Assembly (NCBI GenBank): GCA_006937955.1
Contig: SSNP01000106.1
Location: 542,934 to 606,933 of the forward strand
Source: Pachypanchax playfairii
Taxonomy: Eukaryota > Chordata > Actinopteri > Cyprinodontiformes > Aplocheilidae
DNA: 64,000 nucleotides
Direction of reading: 5' to 3'
The position numbers were made by a program, and so were the translations under genes. Within the stretch, counting starts at the first letter, position 1; every line of letters starts with the position of its first letter. Of the stretch, positions 40,501 through 46,837 are shown piece by piece. Under the pieces are notes generated by a model, which saw only the letters and a list, made by a program, of their open reading frames with translations, did no database searches and had not been told where the DNA came from.

Positions 40501-40627
40501 TATGATCTCTCGGGTTAGTGAACTTACGTGTGTTTGTGTCTGTGAGTGCTGCTACAAATTGCAGGTACTTCTTCATAAGAGTGGTCTGGTCCACTACCGT
40601 GGGGCTGGGAGCGGGAACAAACGCCAT
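1..40627 (-). CDS. trrap: TRRAP, HAT-complex scaffold (N-terminal ~2,353 residues, 3' end off window)
   Basis: TRRAP is a catalytically dead PIKK-family protein that scaffolds the SAGA and TIP60/NuA4 acetyltransferase complexes and contacts activators in the nucleus. The exons read on the minus strand closely match vertebrate TRRAP from the initiator Met (MAFVPAPSP..VVDQTTLMKKY) onward; this part is the HEAT-repeat solenoid. Coding exons in transcript order: 40528-40627, 40050-40099, 39728-39838, 39369-39473, 39114-39197, 38400-38456, 38116-38241, 37623-37700, 37335-37423, 36717-36813, 34995-35133, 34484-34562, 33709-33943, 33285-33621, 33052-33149, 32681-32875, 32394-32585, 32132-32297, 31482-31738, 30465-30665, 29197-29348, 27913-28112, 27487-27704, 27141-27338, 26707-26967, 26430-26591, 26150-26246, 25856-25977, 24199-24369, 23718-23786, 20330-20449, 20010-20129, 19630-19794, 19331-19512, 18842-19040, 15141-15269, 12600-12866, 11932-12138, 8362-8520, 7890-8024, 7163-7273, 6216-6362, 2869-3082, 1975-2103, 1211-1360, 1-180. 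All introns are GT-AG, and the 7,060 nt stay in frame with no stop. Exon numbers used elsewhere count a non-coding exon 1. FAT, pseudokinase and FATC regions lie beyond position 1. Confidence 0.97.
3083..6215. other. trrap intron 43: holds the 33-bp minisatellite
   Basis: Apart from the minisatellite (4662-5518) there is a TG-rich stretch (3762-3800) and a GAGA run (3930-3957). No exon, RNA gene or recognisable transposon was seen in the rest. Confidence 0.8.
4662..5518. repeat. 33-bp minisatellite, about 26 copies
   Basis: The unit is 33 bp, ATCTGCCTTTTGTCCTCTGG followed by TCCCATCAGATCC, with copies differing at a few fixed positions (CTGCC/CTACC, TTTTG/TGTTG, CATCAG/CAGCAG/CAGTAG, CCTCTG/TTCTCTG). 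Because 33 is a multiple of three, both strands show long open frames (11-residue repeats such as SSGPIRSICLL). Two units, at ~5306 and ~5437, carry an extra G and shift the frame. It lies in trrap intron 43. The frames are repeat artefacts, not genes. Confidence 0.97.
7890..8024 (-). CDS. trrap: trrap exon 41: basic, poorly conserved linker with probable nuclear localisation signal
   Basis: It encodes residues ~1999-2043, PESESEVVAGEGTSG.. followed by two basic clusters, VKRGL (2016-2020) and DVKRFR (2030-2035). Human TRRAP has matching IKRGL and EVKRFR clusters in a region annotated as a bipartite nuclear localisation signal (from memory). The spacer between clusters differs in sequence from human while the basic residues are kept. 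It is preceded by an acidic PESESE start and followed by VFGRSQSMPG in the next exon. Confidence 0.85.
8521..11931. other. trrap intron 39: orphan ORF and otherwise unassigned DNA
   Basis: It contains the frameshifted ORF (9227-9503) in a CG-rich island of about 600 bp. TTAGGGCTGTCAAAAA at 9844 resembles a hAT terminal motif, but no partner was found. 10000-11900 is AT-rich with no recognised element. Confidence 0.7.
9227..9503 (+). pseudogene. Orphan exon-like ORF antisense to trrap, frameshifted
   Basis: From an ATG at 9227 it reads MAAVDLDSNTEGILMDVSA.. into a lysine-rich segment (TTKKKKTLSAA). A run of ten A (9374-9383) then breaks the frame. One frame over, it continues NDRSRAGTRINIGYVFGSWR, then ELQLHLGVKTDADMAHFLVTR, and meets a good donor CAG|GTGAGA at 9503. 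The RINIG..WRELQ..GVKTDA pattern is one I associate with a repeated, unnamed domain in fish gene models, possibly transposon-derived. The surrounding 9120-9720 is CG-rich relative to the intron. It looks like the first exon of a retired inserted gene or element. Confidence 0.5.
13255..13271. promoter_or_regulatory. Palindromic CTCF-like motif
   Basis: CCACCATCTAGTGGTGG is nearly palindromic; the minus strand gives CCACTAGATGGTGG, a good CTCF core. A weaker version (CCACCATCCAGTGG) occurs at 38038-38051. Such motifs also travel inside repeats, so regulatory meaning is uncertain. Confidence 0.35.
13608..13632. repeat. (GAGG)n short tandem repeat
   Basis: GAGAGGGAGGGAGGGAGGGA in trrap intron 37, about 300 bp from the hAT element. 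Confidence 0.85.
13940..15005 (-). mobile_element. Non-autonomous hAT element with 8-bp target duplication
   Basis: The terminal inverted repeats TAGGGATGGGACGA start at 13940 and end at 15005. The flanks carry a perfect 8-bp duplication, ATGATGAC, at 13932-13939 and 15006-15013, the hallmark of hAT insertion. The 1,066-bp interior keeps only transposase scraps on the minus strand, so it is an internally deleted, decayed copy. It lies in trrap intron 37, in the same orientation as the gene. Confidence 0.9.
14494..14944 (-). pseudogene. hAT transposase remnants
   Basis: The minus strand 14944-14726 reads MDREIKTRLITDVQTRWNST.. followed by DMLARYLEQQAA, the conserved RWNSTYDML block of ZBED/hAT transposases. 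After a non-coding gap, 14584-14494 reads MEEYLDETSSSDP..WRHK, resembling the part before the C-terminal dimerisation region. Stops and the missing catalytic centre make it non-functional. Confidence 0.75.
16025..16670. mobile_element. MITE-like long imperfect inverted repeat
   Basis: Both halves use the same vocabulary in opposite orientation: TTTGTTCACACTGCAGG..AAATCTGATC on the left against GATTTATGTCGTTCAGACTG..AATCAGATTTGAG on the right, with GAATGTGACTTGCTGT mirrored by GGAATGTGACCTTGTGG. The centre has CG dinucleotides unusual for this intron. No coding potential or clear target duplication was seen. The layout suggests a non-autonomous DNA transposon in trrap intron 36. Confidence 0.5.
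16690..16800. repeat. LINE-tail-like fragment
   Basis: It shares CTTGTTCCTGTT..GGAAGCTGGTGTCTATCTCC, CATTGGGCGAGAGGCAGAG and GTCAGTCCATCACTGGACAC with the repeat at 36163-36500. A short, degraded copy in trrap intron 36. Confidence 0.55.
22080..22960 (-). mobile_element. Decayed Tc1/mariner-like element
   Basis: The region has the layout of a well-spread fish DNA transposon: GTAGAACCTCCTTTAGTTGC, CTACTCTTCTTTACAAAC, CTTCCACCACCGTGCTGACAG, AGAAGTCTTGTGGTTCATTC and CTTTTATAGAGGCGCTCACA in order. On the minus strand a helix-turn-helix scrap reads SIVRKIIHK (about 22795). Frames are broken throughout. Exact ends were not found. It lies in trrap intron 31 and is followed directly by the TTAA-flanked element. 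The family name is from memory of sequence style, so the class is likely but not certain. Confidence 0.55.
22969..23520. mobile_element. TTAA-flanked element, copy 1 (right end lost)
   Basis: It begins TTAAAGCAGTACTGAATAAC and runs nearly parallel to the copy at 52134-52758, sharing ACCGGTGTTCTGTAGAAA, CTACCTGTTGAGAT, CTTGACTTCAATAAAC, GGACACACCCAGAGGAGAAG and CTTTTATATAGAAAATATC. Similarity fades near 23515 and no right terminal repeat is visible. No coding capacity was recognised. It is in trrap intron 31. Confidence 0.7.
23834..23893. repeat. (ATGAA)n tail followed by a conserved LINE-like motif
   Basis: AATGAAATGAAATGAATG repeats run into ACTTTATTTATCCCAGAAGG and GAAATTC. The second motif is frequent at the 3' ends of fish non-LTR elements. 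Only the tail is present, next to trrap exon 31. Confidence 0.45.
24370..25855. other. trrap intron 29
   Basis: Contains a polypurine tract (24855-24918) and otherwise no recognised element. A minus-strand frame around 24700-24850 has no TRRAP similarity and no splice-site support. Confidence 0.7.
24855..24918. repeat. Polypurine (A/G) tract
   Basis: About 60 bases almost entirely A and G (AAAAAAATGGAGAGAAG.. then GGAAAAAAAATAG..) in trrap intron 29. The purine-rich sequence continues more loosely to about 25070. Confidence 0.85.
28474..28508. repeat. (TG)n microsatellite
   Basis: A pure TG run of about 17 units in trrap intron 22. Confidence 0.97.
30245..30274. repeat. (TC)n(AC)n compound microsatellite
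   Basis: About five TC units followed by eleven AC units in trrap intron 21. A shorter TG run lies at 30056-30070. Confidence 0.95.
31126..31142 (+). promoter_or_regulatory. CTCF-like binding motif
   Basis: CCACCAGAGGGCAGAGG fits the vertebrate CTCF core (CCASYAGRKGGCRS) closely. It is in trrap intron 20. Occupancy cannot be judged from sequence. Confidence 0.5.
33285..33621 (-). CDS. trrap: trrap exon 15: proline-rich linker exon
   Basis: This exon encodes VFVLKFHTIARYQ, then a Pro/Ala/Thr-rich low-complexity stretch of about 40 residues (near residues 475-515), then the conserved KEDKQTFQVSDCRSLVKTL block. In human TRRAP the same place holds a longer polyproline linker (from memory), so this is the most variable part of the solenoid. 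The exon ends with G of a split Asp codon at a GTGAGC donor; splicing at the alternative GTAGGT four bases earlier would break the frame. Confidence 0.9.
35134..36716. other. trrap intron 11: orphan coding-like scrap and LINE-tail repeat
   Basis: On the minus strand ~35625-35500 reads GHNSIFGTESVCISQMV.. and PSLLDMIEDLARRVADAPP, which looks like protein sequence but is not TRRAP and has no splice sites. It may be a retroelement or domesticated-gene fragment. The LINE-tail repeat follows at 36163-36500. Confidence 0.5.
36163..36500. repeat. LINE-tail-like interspersed repeat (longest copy)
   Basis: It contains AGCAGTCATTGGGTGAGAGG, CGGGGCTAAACCTGGACAGG, AATCTCCTGCATGTTTTTGG, ACTCCACGCAGAAAGG and CAGGACCTTCTTGCTGCAAG in the order known from a very common fish repeat (3' part of L2-like non-LTR elements or SINEs that share it; class from memory). 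It is degraded, in trrap intron 11. Confidence 0.65.
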
Positions 40628-40691
40628 GGCAGCAGCAGGGACAGACTGAGCCGCAGTCTGCACAGAACTCTGCTCACTGCAATCTCATTCA
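40528..40691 (-). CDS. trrap: trrap exon 2: initiator Met exon
   Basis: The start codon is at 40627-40625 and is followed by 33 codons ending in the conserved VAALTDTNT segment. The exon then splits a Pro codon at a CGTAAGT donor (exon end 40528). Upstream of the ATG, the in-frame reading is unlike any TRRAP sequence and the ATG aligns with the human initiator, so this start is secure. The 5' edge (acceptor near 40691) is less certain because three AG dinucleotides lie close together. Confidence 0.88.
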
Positions 40692-41788
40692 CTGTCAAAA
40701 CTAAAGAAACATAACAGCGTTAATACATGAAGCAGAGTTTTTTTTTTTCATACAGCATCCGTCTCACACAAACTGCAAAGTGTTTCATTACGAAAAACAA
40801 AAAGAAGACTGATAAGGACATTTAAAAATCATACATTTATAAGAGCTTTGTCTACCAAAAACATGTCAAAATAAAAAGTCTTTAGCTTAAAATAACTCAG
40901 TCAACACAAAGTAAAAGCAAGTTCTTGATAATATTCTACAAATAATCTTTTTCAATCCATATATTGGCAACAACCATCTTAAGTTTGTGTTATTTTTGAA
41001 GCTGAAAAACAAACGCAATTTGAATTGTCTGCAAATACTGATTAAACAAACAGAACATCTCAGATCTGACTGATGAAACCACGATACTGTCAGAGTTGAT
41101 TACATACTGAAAGGTTAGAAAGTCTTCTTCCAAACTTTCACTGAAAACAGCTACTTTGTAACACTTTCCAGATTTTTGATAAGCAAACAATTACATTTGA
41201 CAATTTATGAATCTCATGAAAGCTAAATATTAGTTGGAAGGAGATCTTGTTCTATAATTTCAAGAGAAAGAACAATGGCAGTAAACATGTTAAAATATTT
41301 AATTCCTTATTAAAAATAAGATTTTTGTTGTGGTTTATGAACATTTTTCTTACACTGACGTTAAAAAAACACGTCACAGGTACATGAACAAAACGCTTAG
41401 TGATGACATCATCAACGGCGTCAGCTAGCACAATTTCTGTAATTTCTAAAAGTACTGTGCATTGGAAATAATACTTTTGGCTAAATATAGGAAACACTGA
41501 GCGATTAAGTTAGCTAACGGGTTCGTTTGTTTGCTCAGTAAAGCCACAAAAGTTACGCACATTATTTATTTTTGCAGGAAATACGGACAAATGTTAGCAA
41601 GAATGCTACTCAAAGAAAGCGCTCGTGCAGCCTAACAATAACGGTTAAATCAGCGAAATAAGCGCAGCCAAGAAAAGAAACAACATAAACTTTCATTTTA
41701 AAAATGCTAATAATAACTCTCATTCAATAAGCTACAAAATACACTTGATATCCCACCAAAGTTTACAGAGCTGATATTGAGCACTTAC
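40692..41788. other. trrap intron 1
   Basis: AT-rich, with no recognised repeat or exon between the probable first exon and the initiator exon. Confidence 0.6.
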
Positions 41789-41870
41789 ACTGTGCCGCCG
41801 CCGACAGGAAACAGTCTCTCACCGTGATCACCGCGCTCCAGCACCCAAGCAAAGATTTGAAATATCCCTC
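41789..41870 (-). promoter_or_regulatory. trrap: Probable trrap non-coding exon 1 and promoter region
   Basis: A GC-rich patch rich in CCG and CpG lies at about 41790-41875. On the minus strand it ends in a good splice donor (GTAAGTGC, exon end 41789). It sits 1.1 kb upstream of the initiator exon, as expected for a housekeeping gene with a 5' UTR exon. The transcription start is not visible from sequence alone. The patch faces nptx2, so the two genes are head to head, about 5 kb apart. Confidence 0.55.
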
Positions 41871-42416
41871 CGCGTCTTGCTTTTCTAAACATGTGTATGT
41901 AAATAAAACTACAACTATTTTTTTGTCACATTATTATAGTTGTCAGATTTTAATTTCTGACATTATTTGTTGATAAAACATGTTATTGTTCAAATTGTTT
42001 TATTCTAGTGCCAGCGTAAGGACACACGTTAAAGGCAGAGGATATAAGACCATCAGTTTCGATGGTCTTCCTCTGTTTTCGGCTTGGTCTCTTTTGGCGC
42101 TACTGTAAGATATTTTTAACAATGTAATTTTAAAAATTCAACATTAATTTAAACAAGAAACCGTTGCTTTAAATCTAAAAATATCCCTTTCCAACTTTTT
42201 TTTCATTTTTCAGGTCATTTACATCTGCAAACAGTTACTGAGCTTTTTCATTGAGCATAATTTCAAGTCTTTTTTTTTGTTTGTCAGTAAAATATAGTTT
42301 TCAAATCAACGTTTCACTTAATTACCTAACTAATGTTGTGGATATATTTGTTCCAAAACAACATCTCACGACACCAAACATTGTACAAAATTTGACAACA
42401 AATTTCTATATGAAAT

Positions 42417-42914
42417 ATAGTGCAAAAGTTTTGGGCGGTGGAAAAAAATCTAAATTAAATTAATATTTGTTATGAGCAGCTGTAACTTTAAAACAGCATC
42501 AATTCAGCCAGTTTATGAAGGATTTCAGTCTCTACTTGGAGACGTATCTACAAATCTTCTGTCTCTTCATGTTCTCCCCAATATGATCCATGATGCTGAG
42601 TTCAGGTCTGCATGAAGGATAAATCTCCATGATTGTTTCACACTACAGCTTTTCAGTTAACTAACAACATCCTGCTAAAGCAGAACTACTGCAAATATTT
42701 CGGCTACATGTTTGTCTCATCAGAACAGCTGGAGCCCAGAAAATCTCTGACTTTGTGCAACGAACACTGTTCAGAAGGAAATTGATGTTCACAGCAAATA
42801 TTGATATGAATTACATTTTTCAAATGGATAAAAATAAACTATTACAATTTTAACTTGTGAAGTCCTTCTTATTATGCAGCATTTTGTCATACCTCTCTAA
42901 AACTGTAGCACAGA
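42417..42914. mobile_element. Internally deleted Tc1-like copy
   Basis: The left end carries TGCAAAAGTTTTGGGCGG and the right end the inverse GTCATACCTCTCTAAAACTG..GCAC, with ATTATGCAGCATTTTGTC just inside. The sequence GCAAAAGTTTTAGGCAGG is the terminal repeat of a widespread fish Tc1-like family. Inside are AAACAGCATCAATTC and CTGACTTTGTGCAACG, typical of the sub-terminal region, but no transposase core. It is about 500 bp, in trrap-nptx2 intergenic DNA. Confidence 0.65.
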
Positions 42915-43087
42915 ATTGCAGTGTTTCAAGGAAGAGAGTAACAACAAAAAAATAAAGAAAATAAGCTACATACTGAAGGTAGTAAAGAGCCTATGAGGGA
43001 AATGATAAGACCAAGTATACATGCAGTTATTCTGGTATGATTCATTTTATTTGTACGGTCAGTTTTTGTTTGTTTGTTTGTATTTTT

Positions 43088-43102
43088 ACCAGTAGATGGC
43101 AG
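43088..43102 (+). promoter_or_regulatory. CTCF-like binding motif between trrap and nptx2
   Basis: ACCAGTAGATGGCAG fits the CTCF core. It lies between the two divergent promoters, a place where an insulator would be meaningful. Confidence 0.45.
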
Positions 43103-43754
43103 TCTGCCCAGAGTGCCGTGAAGTTTACACTATCTGCCCCTCAGTGCTATAAAAGATCATGACTTAAATCATGATCCGGTGATGAGATACAAACACAGGT
43201 GTCATTATTATTAATGTATTCTCATATTTTCCCTTTAATTTAATTATGTGATATGTTCCTTTATTCTATCATGAAGAACTTTCATAAAAACAGCACATCT
43301 GCAATTAATTCTCTTTCATAACGGCTGGTTTGAGCTTTCAAAAAGGGAAAAAGTCTTTTGGACACATTCAATCTTGTGGACTGATTTATATTATTTTATT
43401 GACACTTCCTCCATACATACAACATCTGGATGTGATAAAGGCCTCAATGGGAACTCTAGTAACTTTTCTGCAAAAGAAAAGCCAAGAAGCTACAAGTGGA
43501 TTGTGACAAAGACAAGCTTGGATAGCCTTTAAGCAAAAAACTCTGGAATTTCAATATTACTGTTAATTTTGCAGGATCAGTGGCTTTACGAGAACAGGTA
43601 TCAGGAAAAAAAAATCTTAAAAATAATTTGCAATGTGTTGATCAGTTTTTTAAGGGGTCAGTGCAGAGTGTGGTTCAGGAATGAAAGTGCATATACTGTA
43701 TACCCTTTGCTGTGACTTTAGATACATGTATTCAGTTACTTTTTAACACATAAA

Positions 43755-44850
43755 ATCACTCAGCTGATCATGTGACAGCAGCTCAGAGCGTTCAGGCATC
43801 TAGATGTGGTGAAAACGACCTGCTGATGTTTAAACTGAATGTCTGAGTGAGAAAGAGGATCGAAGTGACTTTGACTGTGATGTAGTTGTTGGTCCCAGAC
43901 GGGCTGGTCTGAGTGGTTCTGCTGATCAACCATCCGGTTCACAAGAACTGGTCCAAGAGGAGAAAATATCCAGTGAGCAGAAGCTGTGTGGATGAAACTG
44001 TCTCGTTTATGTCAGAGGAGAACAGACAGACTGGTTAGAGATGATAAACAGAGCAACTCGTTACAACCAAGATGTCCAGAACACCATCTCTGAACAGACA
44101 GATGTAGAACCTTGAAGCAGACGAGGTCCAGCAGCAGAAAACCAGACCGGGTGTCGCAAGAAACTGAAGATATTATTTGAACAGAATCACCAAACCTGAA
44201 CTATAACAGATTAAAAGATGTTACCTGGTCTGATGAGTCTCAGATTCAGCTGGTCAGAACAACATGAGAAGATGGATCCAACTGGACTTTTATCAACAGT
44301 TCAGGCTGCTGGTGGGGGTGTCGTGGTGGTGGGTGTGTCATGGTGGTGGAGTGTCATGGTGGTGGGGGTGTCATTGTGTGGGGGGTATGNNNNNNNNNNG
44401 TGGTGTGGGGTGTCATGGTGGTGGGGTGGTGGTGGGGGTGTCATGGTGTGGGGATGTCATGGTGGTGGGGGTGTCATGGTGGTGGGGTAGTGGTGTGGGG
44501 TGTCATGGTGGTGGGGTGGTGGTGTGGGGTGTCATGGTGGTGGGGTAGTGGTGGGGGTGTCATGGTGGTGGGGTCTCATGGTGGTGTCGTCTCATGTTGG
44601 TGGGGCTGTCATGGTGTGGGGGTGTCATGGTGGTGGGGGTGGATATTTTCTTGGCACATTTTGGGATCCTCTGTACTAAGTGAACATCTTAAACACGTCA
44701 GTCCACCTAAGTTCTGTTGTTGACCATGTTCGTCTCTTTATGATCACAGTGTTCCATCTTCTGCTTCCAGCATGATGATGCATCATGTCATGAAGTTCAG
44801 ATCATCTCAAACTGAAACTGGTCTCATTTTACTGGTGACAGACAGATTCT
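43755..44850 (+). mobile_element. Decayed, 3'-truncated relative of the DD36E element
   Basis: Plus-strand sequence at 43755-44310 follows the transposase strand of the intact element at 54991-56215: the stretch GTGACTTTGACTGTGATG, then TTGTTGGTCCCAGACGGGC and CTGGTCTGAGTGGTTC match its first codons, and GATGAGTCTCAGATTC matches the WSDES region. After a minisatellite, TTTTCTTGGCACA and CAGCATGATGATGCATCATG match the FSWHS and QQDNAPCH regions. Stops and frameshifts are frequent, and the last part with the right terminal repeat is missing. Confidence 0.8.
44311..44642 (+). repeat. GT/GG-rich minisatellite inside the dead transposon, with a 10-base gap
   Basis: About 330 bp consist of variants of GGTGGTGGGGGTGTCATG (roughly 16-18 bp). 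The array occupies the place where the transposase has its GGGGVMVWG codons: normal transposon sequence (GTTCAGGCTGCTGG) precedes it and GGATATTTTCTTGGCAC follows it. Ten Ns at 44390-44399 mark an unresolved length. Apparent reading frames here are repeat artefacts. Confidence 0.9.
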
Positions 44851-46837
44851 AGCGAGATGTGTGGGCCCTGTATTTCTTTTCATGCTTGTTTTAAACAGTT
44901 TTGCATTAACAGAGTTTGATTGAAAGAAGAACATTATTTATTTCATCTAATCCATGAAGCTCTTCTTCAATTCATAAGCTTTGCTAATGGATTTTTACTC
45001 ATATTTCTTTCCTACTTGCACAGACTGAAGCCAGCGGCAAATAAAGACTGCAGAATGAGATCTTCCTTTTAGTGAATGTCGCACATGATGCAAGAGCTAA
45101 TTTGACATATAATGTGACTCTCTCATTCTCTCTCGCACCTTCCGTTCACTAACAATGATCTGCTAAAAGATGTTTGGATCTGGGTTATTGGACTGTGCTG
45201 TTTGTTTCATTAGTGGATTTTTTTCACGATGGGGGCTTTATGCTATAAGCTCAGAGAGTGGATGACACACCAGTACCACGGCTTTCCGAAACCACTCATC
45301 TGTCCATTAGATTTGTGTTTTTTCAGCACACTGTTACGCCTGCTCATGCCCCTATGATGAAGCCAGGTCCTCTCTGCAACGTTTCTTCTATAGAGAGAAA
45401 GTCCACTTGCCTCATTGAGACTGAGTCTGATTCATCAGCAATATTCTATTCTCGAGGTCTTGCAACGGGGAGAATCTAAACTCCATGAACTGTGACAAGC
45501 ACATTTTAAAAAGACATATTAGACACTCCTAAAACATTGAATGGATGTGGTTGTTCCTGAAAAAAATAACGATGGTGTTGTAATTAGTTTCGAATTTCTT
45601 ATTTCCACGAGGAGCTGGAAACCGACAGGTAGCTTTGGTCCTTGTCCCAGAAAAGGTGTGATGTCACAGTCTAATATTCAGCACTAAATCAAAAGAGGCC
45701 GACTCCATCACAGCTACTGATCACTGTGTACAACCAACCAAAGGTGTTAATCACAGCTGCAAGACACTGCCTCACTTTCCTCTTCTTTCAATGAAACATT
45801 CATGTAAAGGTGCATCTCAATATTTCTGACTGATAAATCCATAAATGCTTTTAATTAAAATGTTATTTTCTTTGCTGATTTTGACATACGCAGGAACAAA
45901 CAATCACACATGCACAAGGTAGTAAAACCTTTCCAAACAGCTGCAACTGGTGGGATTTTTGACGATAGTGTAGCATCGACTTTAACTAACAGGAACTACC
46001 AGTGTGTGGCTTTTTTAATGAGTAACTGTTTGAATGTTATCATTCAGTTAACAGCGTTTCATTTTTACTTTTCAGCCTGAGTGGGATTATGAGTGCACGA
46101 GTCTGCGTGAGCAAAGCGCAGTGGTATGTCTTCCAGTCTGCACACCAGGCTGCATATTGACCTTTCACAGCCAGGCAGGCAGCTGGTGCTAATTGTTTAC
46201 CACCACATCCTGTTTCCTCACGGCATGCTTTATTGAAGATGTTCACCTACATTCATCATGGATGACACATGTTTTAAAGAATGTAATCATTTGGTTAAAC
46301 TCCTGTTGGATATTCCATGTGTCTTTGTGCTTATTCCGCTGTTACTCTGATCCGTGTCTTTGTGTCACGATTTGATCAGAAAAGAGAATATCTGACAACA
46401 CCGAGCCTATTCCGCTTAATTAACTTCACAAATAGACAAGTAAACAGTAGTTAGAAGCAACTGATTGGTGACGTCAGCAAACCACAGCCAATCAGTGCGC
46501 TTCTACAGACACCTTTTTTGGTAATCCGCTTTGGCGTGAGGAGCTGTCTGTTCAGCACCACACGGTGCGCGCTCTCCGCGCCAGGAATAGGCTCGTTAGC
46601 GCAAGCGACTTTAACGGGCTTATGGTGGCAGACTCACACTTGATCGGATTTTCTTATTTTTGCGGCTTGATCATCATGGCGCTGCTCTGAGAAAAAACAG
46701 CTTGGCCTATTTCTGAGGGTAAACCCGTCAGGTTACACTTTTACGCGCTAAATTGAAGAGTTCCGCGCGCACAGTTGGGAGTTTAGTGTTCAGTGTTCAC
46801 TTTTTTCCTTCGAGTGAGCCTCACGAACGTCGACGGA

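Larger units (their letters stand above)
41876..46700. other. trrap-nptx2 head-to-head intergenic region
   Basis: It contains a deleted Tc1-like copy (42417-42914), a CTCF-like motif (43088), the dead DD36E relative with its minisatellite (43755-44850), and a nptx2-proximal stretch. From ~46490 the sequence becomes CG-richer (CCAATCAGTGCGC, GTGCGCGCTCTCCGCGCC), the likely nptx2 promoter. No gene was seen. Confidence 0.7.

Noticed and set aside
44218..44723. Gly/Val/Trp-rich frames crossing ten Ns
   Set aside because: They are translations of a minisatellite through a gap, inside a dead transposon.
46793..46837. Upstream in-frame Met for nptx2
   Set aside because: It would put 15 extra residues ahead of a ready-made signal peptide. 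The Met at 46838 matches the family layout.
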